DNA of 64,000 bases, taken from positions 17,953,168 to 18,017,167 of the forward strand of contig CM063246.1 of assembly GCA_032158295.1 (NCBI GenBank), given 5' to 3'. The stretch comes from Pycnopodia helianthoides (Eukaryota > Echinodermata > Asteroidea > Forcipulatida > Asteriidae). Positions 35,082 through 46,510 of this stretch are shown piece by piece. The notes under the pieces were generated by a model, which made no database searches, had not been told where the DNA came from, and was given only the letters and a program-made list of their open reading frames with translations. The first letter of the stretch is position 1; the number at the start of each line of letters is the position of its first letter. The translations under genes were made by a program, and so were the position numbers.

Positions 35082-38044
35082 GTTGGGGTGGGTCTTAATG
35101 CATTGGGTGAGCAAAAAGGTTTGGTCCCCGCGGGGTAACCCTGTGGACAAGCCTGGGGGGAAATCGCATCGATCACAGTGTAGGGAGGGGGATCCAAAAG
35201 GGGGGAAGTTGGGGCTGCGTGATGCGGGAACAATGTGCGAAATCATGACTGACTAGCTCTGCCGGGAGTGTTGACCGGTGAAGTGGCACTTCTCTGTGCC
35301 GTCGACTGCATGCAGTTTGCCTTTTTCTTCTTCTTGACTGTCCGTGTGCAAATCCGTGCGGTACGAATTAAACAGGAAACGTCGCTGGCTGTAAAGATCC
35401 AGGAAGGGAATGAACACAGTGCAGAGTATTCTGTCAATATTAATAGTTTATTCTCGCCCGCTATCACTCCATCTGAGGTGAATTGTCCTTAACTACTTTG
35501 ATTGTACATTTGGAGGTTGCCTTACAGCTTTTTTGTCCTGTAGTCCTTTATAGAAAATTGTGCAGTTGTGCTTTATTTCCATGATTCTTTTTCGAGTAAT
35601 ACAACTGATGGTTCATTTGTTAAGGGGGAACTTGTCTGTGAATGTCAATTAATGTAAAACTCACTTGGGTAGGAAAAAAAAAGTAGTGTAAATTTCCCCA
35701 CGGAAATGTTCTTTTCTAAAAAGGACCTCCAGTTGTTATTCACCTCGATGGCCAACTGGAACATTATTTTGGAAACATACTGACAGAAAAACAGGACAAA
35801 TGAGTTTTGGATTGGTTGGAGAAGTGTAAGCCAGAACATGCACATTCATGATTCCCTGTCCTGCTTCAAATCTGTGACTGGATTTGTAACAAAGCTCTGA
35901 CAGCATGTCCACTGATTCCAGTGGCTTACGATTGATTAAGTGTATCAAATTCCGTAAAGGTTAGTTTTGAAAACAATTTTCCCGGAGGGGGAATGCAAAT
36001 GGACAAACTCCGCCTGCAATTATGGCAATGGCTCGTCCATTTCCCCTGAAGGAGGAAGGGCAAATTTTCGAGAAGCTTTACCTCTTTTTGTGTCTCATTT
36101 TATATATTCTGTCCATGCCATCTATGTAAATTACGAGTCTGAGCAGTTTCAGAATTTTACCACAGGACGTTTCTAATTTCTGAACCACAGTCCCTGCCGA
36201 AGCTATTAGCTAAAGGTAGAGTCATAGAGTGTTTTTTTTGTCAGCGTAATTTATAGGAAACAGTATAAAGGAAGATACAATAAAAGTCACAGTTGAAAAA
36301 TTTCAGCTGAATACAGTGTCTACTTGCTGAGAAAACAGAACAAAACTGTCATAGTATTTTCACAAGAATGTTGAATCCATGCACGTTTAGCAAGTTATAT
36401 GTACATTTGTACCAACTGCATCTCTGGCGGCAGCCCTTGCAAATGGACACCAACCCTCAGAAATCTGAGAACTGGTTCATGCATGAATCATTTCTGAGAT
36501 TCAAATGTTTTGGGTGTAAAAAAAATGTCCAAACTATATTACTTTGGAATCCTTTCTCAACATAGTTTATACCATCGACGGCTGCAGTGCTTCTCACCAA
36601 GTACATTCTGATGATCATTAATTTTTGGAGTGTCTACCAATCTATGGCCCTACCTTTAATTCTTACACAGCCTTATACTGCTGCTCATACATGCTGCCCT
36701 CATGTGGGCAAAGCAAACCAAGCTTTCCAAGTCAATTTTACAATTCCATTGAGTGTCACCAATGGTTGGAAGCGTGTTTTGTACCCTGTTAAATAGTGTT
36801 ACTTACCAGTATAGACCTTTATCATAGTGTGGCCATCTTGATTTTCATCCAATCAGAACTAATGTAACCCAACTGACGCTGGAAGAAAAAAAATGAGTCT
36901 GGTTCCTTTTTCAGTGCAATGAATACTAGCACTCATTACTGTTGTGGATACAGGGAGCATGACCAAGATGGTGGCGTTGTAGAAAAAAAAAAACAGTTTC
37001 AGTTAAGTAAGGGTTTATACTTGAGTTTATTTTTGCAATTGAGATGAGCCACCAAGATTTGGAAGGTCGTCAAATGAGCGCTCATCTTGTTTTGCCTAAT
37101 TTGGTTCATGGGAGTGACGCCATGGATCAGATTGCATACGAACCATGCTATCTTTGATGCCGCTACTTAACCAGATGTCTGCATGCAGAAAGAGTTACAT
37201 TTAGTTTATGGATTGACGCTTCGGCCCTAACAGACACTTGACAACAGCTAATCTCTGATCACAGCCTCTGCCGAAGCTATACTTAGAAAAACTCTGCTAG
37301 GTTCGAAACGTCAGGCCATTAATTTTTTTTGCATTTATACTGTAGTTCCTTTTTGGTTGGTAAGCAGTTTGCAATCAGATAATTTTATTCTCTTAAAAAC
37401 ACGAATTGTGAACATACCGCCAGACAGATTTGAATGCCGGGTGGTTTAGATGTCAACAATCGGCACAAGATGTATTCATACTTAAAATCTGAGAAAAAAC
37501 TTGTAAATGTAGTCAAGGGAAATCTCCAAAGTGCACCCTTATCTTTATGATGCACTGCTCTCCCCTTGAACATGTTGAAGTAACCGCAGAACAAAATTGG
37601 TGTGAAACTGTGTTCATCTTCTTCATGGAGCAATTTCTCCGAGCACTTTTGTATCATATAGCAAAATATTGAGACCGAACATAAGAGATGTTTGAAGCTT
37701 TGCATTGTGTGGATCACACAAAAATCCATAACTAGTAAACTTGCAGGTTAAGGCTTGCAGGTACAAGCATGTTTAGTGCACATTGGATGCTTCTATTGAG
37801 TTAGCAGGTGATGGTTTTTTGGGGGTAGCATAGATTTGATACATATTGTGTTGCATTTTGCTGTGTTGTACATGGGGAATTGTCCACTGCTTGTGTACTA
37901 ATCCGATGGCCTTTTCAGGTACATGTATCTGGTCATATGCATGGCTAAAGACCACTGCCTTTTCCTTTTGGAATTTCCCTTTTCTTTTTATGGGCAAAGC
38001 CATAGTTTGTCATATTAAGTTGACGAAAGCTAATATCAAGTAAT

Positions 38045-38240
38045 AGGCCTAAACCACAAAGGAAACTGACTGGGTAAATTTTGAATATTTTGGGGTTGAA
38101 CAAAGAAAAATAGGCTAGAGCGGGGTTTGAACCAATGAGCTCTGGATTAATGTGCGGGCGCTCTACCAACTGAGCTATCCAGTTGGCTTTCTCCCTATTC
38201 TGTCAATATCTTTGTTCGGGGGTGCCAGTTACAAGCCATA
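38045..38240 (-). repeat. SINE family B, nearly complete
   Basis: In reverse: gaacaaagatattgacaga, then ccaactggatagctcagttg, gtagagcgcccgcacattaa, B box GGTTCAAACC, a body and a ccacaaaggaaactgac-type end. It is the best preserved head of this family in the window. Confidence 0.8.
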
Positions 38241-38420
38241 CAACTGCTGTGTAGCCAAGGATCGCACCCAAGTTTAAGATACAACCTAGGACATGTAGGA
38301 AGCTACTGACTATCATTGACTAAGCTATAAAAAAAACTTAAATTCTGAATTACGTTCAATAAATATCGAGTTGAAATCAGTCACCGTTTTCGATGTATAA
38401 AGTCACAAAAATTCTTCTTT

Positions 38421-38523
38421 GATTCCACAGTCAGTTTAGATTGACCACACAATAACATCAGAAAATCTGGCAGCCGGATTTTCTGATGTTATTGTGTGGT
38501 CAATCTAAACTGACTGTGGAATC
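38421..38523. repeat. Perfect 47-bp inverted repeat (hairpin)
   Basis: The arm 38421-38467 (gattccacagtcagtttaga and on) is an exact reverse complement of 38477-38523, separated by nine bases, of which ggc-a-gcc can pair further. No mismatch in 47 bp. It does not resemble the other inverted-repeat families here. Confidence 0.95.
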
Positions 38524-39073
38524 GCTTTTTTGTCAAAATGGTGGGCTTTCTGAAAGCATGCATTACCTCGACTGATCGGCTGATTTACTCCTCGTTCCAA
38601 TCCTTCGCAGTGCCATCGGAAACTTAAAAACACTGCAAAGTTTTTTGTGCGGACAGTTTTTTCTCGTTTGTTAATGGCAACTTAACAAAATTACATGTCT
38701 GATTCTGGGGTAGGTCTACCTAAATTACAATGTCCACTTCAGCGTACGTGTGCAGTGTATGCAAAACTCAACAAGTGCCTGTATTTTACACGCGGAATGC
38801 CCCCTTGTATGAGATATTTTCTTATGGAATGTTTTTGCATTCAGATGAATGTAAGTACAGGTACATGTATGTAAATGAAGAACACTTCATGCTGTAGAAA
38901 GTGATACGGTGCTTTACCCTGTCAAGATTTCTCCCCCTAAGAGCAGCGGAATCCCTGCAGGTTCTGTTTTTTCAGGGCATCCTCCGATATTTCCATACGC
39001 CTGGAGCATTGGTGACTTATCCACCCCCCTTGACCTGTTTGCTCTTGTTCTGTTTGGGTTTTTACTCTGACAG

Positions 39074-39249
39074 GGACGTCGCCGAGACACGTCAGCCTGA
39101 AGGATCTGTTCTTCTCCTCCGGCAGTGTGGAGATGAAACAGCTCCAGGTCCTGAACCAGTCCGTCAGGGACTTTGACAAGTCCAGGCGTTTGCGTCGCTC
39201 CGTCACGCAGGACAAGAGTGACCCCCTATTGGACCAGCTACGACATCAG
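39074..39249 (+). CDS. ANKRD27: ANKRD27 exon: basic C-terminal segment after a 26 kb intron
   Basis: The acceptor is tgggtttttactctgacag and the donor gtaagg; two bases complete a Gly codon, then 58 codons follow, phase 1 to 0. It reads TSPRHVSLKDLFFSSGSVEM, then KQLQVLNQSVRDFDKSRRLR, RSVTQDKSDPLLDQLRHQ. The phases fit the exons on both sides exactly, GC content is higher than the surrounding intron, and the LRRSVTQD stretch resembles LRRHTVED near the C terminus of human VARP. Splice sites and phase carry the call; homology is weak. Confidence 0.85.
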
Positions 39250-39837
39250 GTAAGGAGGACATCGTAGGTTTGTTGAATGATATTTGTGACATGATATTGC
39301 GACATTTGTCAAGGATGACGACAAATTTTAGTATATCAAATTATAAAATCCACTTTGCAAACCAGACTTCTTATACCTGTGGTCGAAGTAGCGTAACCAT
39401 AGAAGCTCCCTTGGGTGTATATTTATCATCTCTACGGTAACGTGATTGTGCAATCTTCACCTACTCTGTTCTTTAAAAAAAAAGTTCCATTGACATAGCA
39501 GTTATTTATACCAGTGGTCATGGTCAGGGCATTACTCCTTACATTGACTTAACGGCATTCTGAATGAAGTTCTTTAGATGATATTGTAACAATCGATACT
39601 GATAACAGATGCGCCATCAGGTGTGTATTTTTCGTGGTGACGGTGCAATCATCACCTACTGCTGTTTAACATTTTTATGATCAGTAACCAATAGAGAAGC
39701 ATAGGTACAAGTTTGCAAGCAAAATATTTAACAAATCTTTTAAGTTAATGTATGGGTTAGAGAAAAATACTAGACTACATGCCTTGTTTTGTTACAAGGT
39801 AACTGGTTCAAAGTACAAAGATTACCGGGCATGGGTA

Positions 39838-39945
39838 TTTGGATCCCTGCTGTCCCATTGGTACCCTGCTGTCCCATTGGTATCCTACTGTCCCATTGGT
39901 ACCCTGCTGTCCCATTGGTATCCTACTGTCCCATTGGTGCCCTTA
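39838..39945 (+). repeat. 19-bp tandem repeat, about 5 copies
   Basis: cctgctgtcccattggtac and variants (cctactgtcccattggtat) recur at 19-base spacing. 19 is not a multiple of three, so it is not coding. Confidence 0.9.
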
Positions 39946-40634
39946 AGACAGTCCCAAGTCTACCACAATCCTTCTCATTGTTTAACCTGATTTTTGAGGA
40001 TATGGTCCTGTACCCCCAAACCACCCACTCAGAGCATAAAGTCAGGCATACCAATCTTATCAGAGTCCAAACGTTAGGATGTTGAGTTACAATAGAGTGG
40101 AGTATTTTGATGCAGACTAGGAATCACACAGAAAACTTGTTGCCCTGGTCTCCTCAAGAAGGTCTCAATTGAAAGACACCATGGATTTGGGTGTATTTAA
40201 TTAGCTGGGCAATATGTGCCTTAACCTTAATCCTGTTCTTGTATAAATGTGTTATGTTATGTGTCTATCTCATGACAAAAATGCCTTCATCTTAAATACT
40301 GACTTTTGGAAATTGAATGCCATTCTATTAGATAATTTTGAAAAGAAACGAACCATAAACCGCTGTACTTTAAGCTTTGAATCCGAAAACCACTCATTAT
40401 TCCCCAGTGGAACAGAGATACACTAAACAGGACATGTAGTTGAGCTTCAGTCACTGGTTTAGAATAGGAAGTGACTCATGAAGTCGTTGGTATCAGACTG
40501 TTCCCAGTGGCATTAGGGACTTCATTCACTGCATGCTCGGTAAATTTGTCGTGGGAAAAGTTGACAGCCAATTCGCCCGGCGGCCAATCTATGTGCACCC
40601 ATGTACCACTATGCATGGGCAGACCGCCATTTGA

Positions 40635-41015
40635 AAGGCACTGGACACTATTGGTAATTACTCAAAATAATTGTTAGCATAAAAACTTACTTGGTAACGA
40701 GCAATGGAGAGCTGTTGATAGTATAAAACATTGTGTGAAACGGCTCCCTCTGAAGTAACGTAGTTTTTGAGAAAGAAGTAATTTCTCAGTAAAATATTTG
40801 AATTGATTTTGAGACCTCACGCGTGAGGTCTCAAAATCAAACATCTGAAAGCACACAACTTCGTTTGACAAGGGTGTTTTTTCTTCCATTTTTATCTCGC
40901 AACTTTGACGACCAATTGAGTTCAAATTTTCACAGGTTTGTTATTTTGTGCATATGTTGAGATACACTAAGTGAGAAGACTGGTCTTTGACAATTACCAA
41001 AGTTGTCCCATGTCC
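40635..41015. mobile_element. MITE with ggacactattggtaatt ends and central palindrome
   Basis: The left end aaggcactggacactattgg and the right end caattaccaaagttgtccca are inverted repeats (right end diverged). The centre 40803-40840 is a perfect 38-bp palindrome around cacgcgtg. About 380 bp, no ORF. I recall very similar elements as abundant in echinoderm genomes. Confidence 0.65.
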
Positions 41016-41527
41016 TATGAGTGCAATCCCACTCCTCCGCACTCGTCTTCCATATCCTTCAATTAATTCATATTTGACACCTCGCCCAGTTCCATGTCTC
41101 CATCTATGAAATTGGTCCACTTTTGTCCAGTAGTAAATGTATTGCCTATTAAAATTTGTCTGCTGAGTAATCAATCGCCGGGAACCAGCTACAAGCAATA
41201 TACATTACCTTGTATTTTGGCCGGTAACCCATTTGTGCTAAGCAGCATTTTGTCTGCACTCGGGAGCATCGTTTGCTTAGACATGTCTATGGCATTGATC
41301 CCCAGTGACTTCATGTGCAGTGTATGACCCACTTAACCCATTTGGCATGCTAATGATACTGTCAGAAGTGATTGTAAGAAATCAAAGGGACCTGACATGG
41401 ATCATGAGGTGGTTTTTGATTGGACCACTGGACCAGAAATGACCACGATGAGTGGTCTCAGTGGATGAGTCTGCAATTTAAAATTCTGCCATTTGTACTG
41501 AGGAAGAGTGTCCTAGGACTTTTCCAA

Positions 41528-41583
41528 ACCTGGGCTCCTGGGCTCCTGGGCTCCTGGGCTCCGGGCTCCGGGCTCCGGGCTCC
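41528..41583 (+). repeat. Short tandem repeat (ctgggctc / cgggctc)
   Basis: Several copies of cctgggct followed by three of ccgggct. It immediately precedes the SINE fragment at 41580. Confidence 0.85.
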
Positions 41584-41705
41584 ACAAGCACTACTCGGGT
41601 GGGATTTGAACCCAAGACTCCCGCATTCTACAGGAGATTACTTAACCACCAGACCAAGTGTGTTCAAGGGAAGAGAGGCCAGTTCAAATCACTAGTGGGT
41701 ACCGT
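41580..41705 (-). repeat. tRNA-derived SINE family C
   Basis: On the + strand ccacaagcactactcgggtg, ggatttgaacccaagactcc, then taaccaccagacc. In reverse this is a tRNA-like head with B box GGTTCAAATCC. Nearly identical to the copy at 43042-43168. Confidence 0.75.
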
Positions 41706-43041
41706 AACACTTTTTTAAAGATGTAAAAGAAAAATTGTTCAAAATGCACAATGCTCCAGATTCAATGATGGAGCCCAAGCTGGAGCCAGTGGGTTTGGAA
41801 GAGGCTCCTAATCAACCAAGTGAGGATGTCTTAAGCCATTGGAGAGTTAAGTTTTAATAATGTTTGGTACACTGACTTGTTTGCTGTTTGAGCGCAAGCA
41901 TTCACTCAAACTGGAATTTGTCAAACTGAAAAAAGTGTTGCTACATGTACATGTGCGTGTACGTGTTTATTTATCATTCATATGATTCAAGGAAAGCTCT
42001 TACATGGCTATCTCTACATGTTATGTACATTGTATGTACAAGCATTTGTGTTTGGTAAAATTGCTTTTTAATAGTGCACAAAGCGCATAAACCAACTACT
42101 ATTATATGTTATAGAAAAATTGTCACTGAAGGTGTAACTCAACTCCTGCAATCCTTTAGACGAGGGAAATTTTCACAACTGTGTCCAAAGTAATTAAACT
42201 TTATTCTATGAGCTAGGTCCCAAATTGTTTGCATAAAAAAAAATACCCCAATAGTTCCGATAGATGCAAGGGCAAGGGACTGGATATTACAAAGTGGGGC
42301 AAATTTTCTCGCAGATGAAATTTGACCCTAGTGAAAAAGCTCTCGAGCAGAGAAGGCTCCCTTCAGCTGGGGGAATTCCTGTTTACAAGGAAGAGCAAGA
42401 GTGTGGTTTTTCAATCAAGTAGGAATTAAAGTCAGAGTGCACCTAAGGTGCAAGGTCTCCGTGTGCGCATTCACAGGTCAAATAGAGAAAGTGATTAGCA
42501 CGGAGGGGATGATCGTCACAACGGTTATGCTCAAATGTTGATTTGAGCTATTTGTGTTCTGACACTGACTTCCTCTGAAAGGAGTTTTTACAGAGAGCAT
42601 TTTTTTTATCTGAGCAAAATTGAAATCGAAAACAATTCTTCATCGTCATTGCCCGCCACTCCCCCCCACTGCCACTCCCCCTCCCACCCCCACCCCAAAA
42701 AAGTACACTTCTAGAACAAAGTCAGTCAACATCGAATCTAGTGTTTTGATTTAGGAGGTGTTCGGATTTGAGTTTTGTGGGGGAGGTTTTATGTGTTGTG
42801 GTTAAGACATTTTTACAGTGTGTCTGCTTCTTTTTATGTATTATTACTTTTTTGGGGGAGCGTCGCGACAGTAATACTTGGCAAAATAAAGGATGACATG
42901 TGACACATGTTCCACCAATCAAATGACAAGGATCTGTATTGATTGTATCGAGGATAAAGAATATCATTTTGGTTTTTACTCGTATACCGATGTGTGACAA
43001 GCACTGTATCAGTGCTTTCTCGAGTCCTGTGGAAAAGAATT

Positions 43042-43168
43042 CCACAAGCACTACTCGGGTGGGATTTGAACCCAAGACCCCCCGGCATTCTACAGGAGAT
43101 TACTTAACCACCAGACCGTCAAGCGTGTCCAAGGGACGAGAGGCCAGTTCAAATCACTAGTGGGTACC
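43042..43168 (-). repeat. tRNA-derived SINE family C
   Basis: Same sequence as the copy at 41580-41705 with a few differences (aagaccccccggcattcta). It continues past the head as aggccagttcaaatcactag. Confidence 0.75.
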
Positions 43169-44277
43169 TGGTAACAAGTGTTTAAGATGTAACAATTGCA
43201 TCACTAGTAAAGAATGTCATTTTTGGTTTTATTACAGATCATAGACCCTTGTGATAATCAAGTACCTCTACCTATTACATGCATCACAATGTAACTGTTG
43301 CCTCCCGATCCACGCTTCATCACTAGAACAATACAACGCATCTGAAATGTCAGTCAGGGTATATTGGCCCCCAAAAATTGGTTTGACCAATCCAGGCCGA
43401 CGGCCGACCGCACGTCCCCTGTAACCCCCCCAACCCAGTCCTCCACACAATCCAATTGTGAGATCTCCTCGCTGAATAGCGTTCATTCAATTAGACAGAT
43501 GGCAATGTTCCCTTAATAAGCCGAAGAGTGAGAGCTAATGCATGGTTTTGACCCAGGGCCCTTTGATTAGTTGAAATGCGGTGACGACCGACCGACCGCC
43601 ACGCCGTCAGATTTTAATCAAGTACAACCCCCGAAAGATCAGGGGGCTCTGTGCTCGGCAGACCCCGCCACCTCGTGGTAAGTCCCGGTCAAACTTGAAT
43701 CGTAGATGCTGCACGTGCCAGAGAGTTCACCATAACCCCCCCCCCCCCTCCTTTACCCCATGCTAGAGTTTGGGGACATCGAACCTACGGTCCCCTAGAG
43801 GCGGAATTTTGCCTCGTAACGTGACTAATGTGTGTCCGTGCAAGACATTATCAGTAAAAATCAATGGCCCTCTCCAGCGATGTTTCTCTCACTCGCTGTA
43901 TGACTATTTTTCTTTATTAGAACGAAACGCAATTATCTTGTTATTCAACTCAAGTATATGTTTTAGCATGCATGCAGAGTTAGTCTCCAACACATTTCCC
44001 TTCTAAAATGTTAATCATTTTGCTGAGAAGTTGGTCACAAATCAAGTAAAATTTAGAACACTATTTTTGATTGGGGGAGGGGGGAGGTATACATACATGT
44101 ACATGAATCCTTTCAATTTTGTTTAATGAATTTTGATGAAAATAGACTGCCATTACTTTGTGATTCAACTCAGACGCATTTTACACACTTACATTTTAAA
44201 ACATATAATTGTAGTTACTTTAAAATAGTAACAAAGAAACTAAATGGAAAACAGCTAGAAAGAAAGCGATAGAGACA

Positions 44278-44995
44278 GACCAGGTCAAGATCATCTCGGA
44301 TGTCAACATTCAGACTGATCATGTTATAGAACATAGACGTCTGGATATTGTAGTCTTGGATACAAAGGAAGAAAAATGTGTCATCTGACTGTGCCGGGCG
44401 ATGTAAGGATAGCTGCCGAAGAGACGGAAAAGATCCAGAAGTACCGGCACTTGGTCAAAGAACTTTTGTCAGTTTTTGGCAAAGATAAAGGTTATCCTTG
44501 TGTGGCGGTTGGAGCACTTGGCACAATTCCGAAGGCACTGGAGAAACATTCTCATGTACGATGAGGTTGCCACAACTGGAAGGGTAGATCTGCTGTACAG
44601 GAGGCGGGGCCTCTTGGGAACTGCCAGTATCTTGTGAAAGACCCTTAAGATCTAAGGCTACAGGATGTAGCCCGACTTGAGATGTTATCACCACAAAGAA
44701 ACGTCAAGGTGAGACTGCCGTAGCTATGGGGGTAGATGTACTACAGAAGGCCACACTCGGCATACTCTTGGTATTAGGAGCAGCAAGGCTCCTGTGAAAA
44801 AGACCCTCAAGATCTAAAGCTACAGGGTGTAGCCCATTACCAAGGGTTTACCGGCACTAAGAATCAGGCTGGTGAGTTTGGCATAACTGTGAGGGTATAC
44901 CTAAACTACAGAAGGCTCTTTGTGAAGATCCTGTGAAAGAATCTACATGTAAAGACTGCAGAATGTACATTTAGAGCAACTCGCGGATTTACCGG
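44278..44995 (+). pseudogene. Decayed LINE (non-LTR) ORF2 C-terminal remnant
   Basis: 44278-44385 reads DQVKIISDVNIQTDHVIEHR RLDIVVLDTKEEKCVI and then a stop; one base out of frame the protein continues as LTVPGDVRIAAEETEKIQKY (44385 on) through CVAVGALGTIPKALEK, and after another shift LLGTASIL. The VPGD, EKIxKY, VxVGALGxxPK and LLGTAxIL order is the C-terminal pattern of a reverse-transcriptase ORF in animal LINEs. Two further degenerate partial copies of the 3' end (with cctgtgaaa and agatctaaagctacagg) follow to about 44995. At least two frameshifts make it inactive. Confidence 0.65.
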
Positions 44996-45627
44996 CACCC
45001 CAAGACATAAGATCTTTCTTTTGCATGCTGTGATATCACAAAATAATACGCTGATAATGATGGGCAATTATACCAGGTGCCATTTACCCAAGTGTCCAAG
45101 TGCTGATCACCCCCTTTCCATCAGGCCTTGAGCGTTCCCAAAACTATCTCAACTCCTGAGGAGTATGCAGCACCGGCAATCATAATTTTGTTTATCGAGG
45201 AGGATTTGATGAAGTTTCCATTCTTACCGTCACTTATTAAACTCATTCGGTCTTCTAGAGGCTTACATGTGTTTAAAAACCAAGGAACAGGGATGTCACT
45301 TTGTGGAAATGTCCTCAATATATAAAAGGAGAAAAAAATACATGTATGAAAGTCCAAATCTCTTGCGGTATACATGTATATACTCCACTCGAGTATTACG
45401 TTCCTCTCAGTTTTGATATTTTAATTAAGTTTATTGAAATTGTCCCACATGGTTTTAAAGACAGACCCAGGGGTGGATGTCTAAAGAAATCAATATAAAC
45501 TTTATTAGCCTAGTTTAAATGGGACTGCCAATGGATTTTAAAGAAAAGCATACATCATTGTTAAATTGCCATGTAGGTCAAATTTCAATGATTGCTAAAA
45601 TGTCCTCTTTTTTTGTCCTTGTTTAAG

Positions 45628-45793
45628 GGAATAAAAGAGTAGGCGACAAGGTCTTAAACAACCGTTTAGAACCGGCAGGGTCGAGGCCGTGCGATAAAGG
45701 ACTGAGCCGAAGACGAGGTCCTTTATCGCTATGCCACGACCCTGCAAGGTTTTAAACGGTCATTTAAGACTGAGTCACCTACTCTTTTATTCC
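45628..45793. mobile_element. Fold-back element, copy 1
   Basis: gggaataaaagagtaggcga at the left is mirrored by acctactcttttattcctg at the right, and the arms pair for about 75 bases each (gcagggtcgaggccgtgcga with tcgctatgccacgaccctgc) around a short loop. 166 bp, no ORF. Confidence 0.8.
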
Positions 45794-46061
45794 TGTTCAT
45801 AGATAAAAGCATCAAAAAAACCTTTAAAAGTTGAGAACAAATCTGACGGTTTAGCCTCAGCTTGCCTCAACTGTTTGTTTGAACTTCTATCCGTGTTGAG
45901 CGCTGATGGCTGAGTAGCTCCATGAGCAAGTTGAGAATTTGCGCGCTTAAAATGAAATTTTGGTGCTCTGTGCAATCATGTGATAGGTCTCTCTTTTGAA
46001 TCAATTTCCTCAGGCCATGTTTAAACACAATTTTCACGATGTAATTTAAAGATCCATTTTA

Positions 46062-46365
46062 CATAGGTAGCACCTTGTAATGGTTTACATGGTGCTGTGG
46101 CACAAATATAATGCAGCCTACCATGCCAAGAACACCAGGTGAACCCCTTCTCTTTATGGAAATTGTAATGGGTTCTTTCTTGTGTAGTACACAACACATG
46201 GGACCAACCGTTTTCGTCCCATCCGAAGGAAAAAGCATTAATGGTTTAAATGTCTTGCTCAAGGACATGGGACTCGTCAAGACTGGGACTCGAACCCGCG
46301 CTCTGCTAATCAGAAACACCGGAGCTTGAGTCCAGTGCACTTGACCGCTCGGCCACGACACAAAG
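46062..46365 (-). repeat. tRNA-derived SINE family A
   Basis: In reverse: ggtgtcgtggccgagcggtc-type head, B box GGTTCGAGTCC, cttcggatgggacg and the caccatgtaaaccattacaa block. Body shortened at the 3' end. Confidence 0.85.
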
Positions 46366-46384
46366 CACAAAACACTTTTGGTTA

Positions 46385-46510
46385 CCAGATCTAGGTAACA
46401 AGCCAAAATACCGTGCCACATGTACCATTTGTGGCTGGTTTCCTGGTTGCTTAGCAGAAAATTGTTAAGCAAAATTGTCTGCTTAAGCAGCTTTATGGAA
46501 TTGGGCCCTG
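46385..46510. mobile_element. Partial cttaagc MITE
   Basis: Matches the right half of the element at 10299-10492: accgtgccacatgtaccatt, then gtctgcttaagcagctttat and ggaattgggccc. The left end is lost next to the SINE at 46365. Confidence 0.6.

Larger units (their letters stand above)
13067..39073 (+). other. 26 kb intron of ANKRD27
   Basis: No ANKRD27 exon recognised inside; the donor at 13067 and acceptor at 39073 agree in phase. Recognised repeats are listed separately. Stretches in which I see only AT-rich sequence or unassignable remnants: 14410-16050, 16660-17300, 17410-18180, 18510-20030, 20860-22215, 23110-23740, 24810-26270, 26880-27730, 30210-30870, 31770-32345, 32860-33700, 33810-38040 and 38530-39070. 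Some of these (33.2-35.5 kb and 25.4-25.6 kb) are less repetitive and could hold regulatory elements. Confidence 0.7.

Noticed and set aside
34905..35256. Overlapping open frames on both strands around the TG repeat
   Set aside because: Opened by the stop-free (TG)n/(CA)n tract; no domain.
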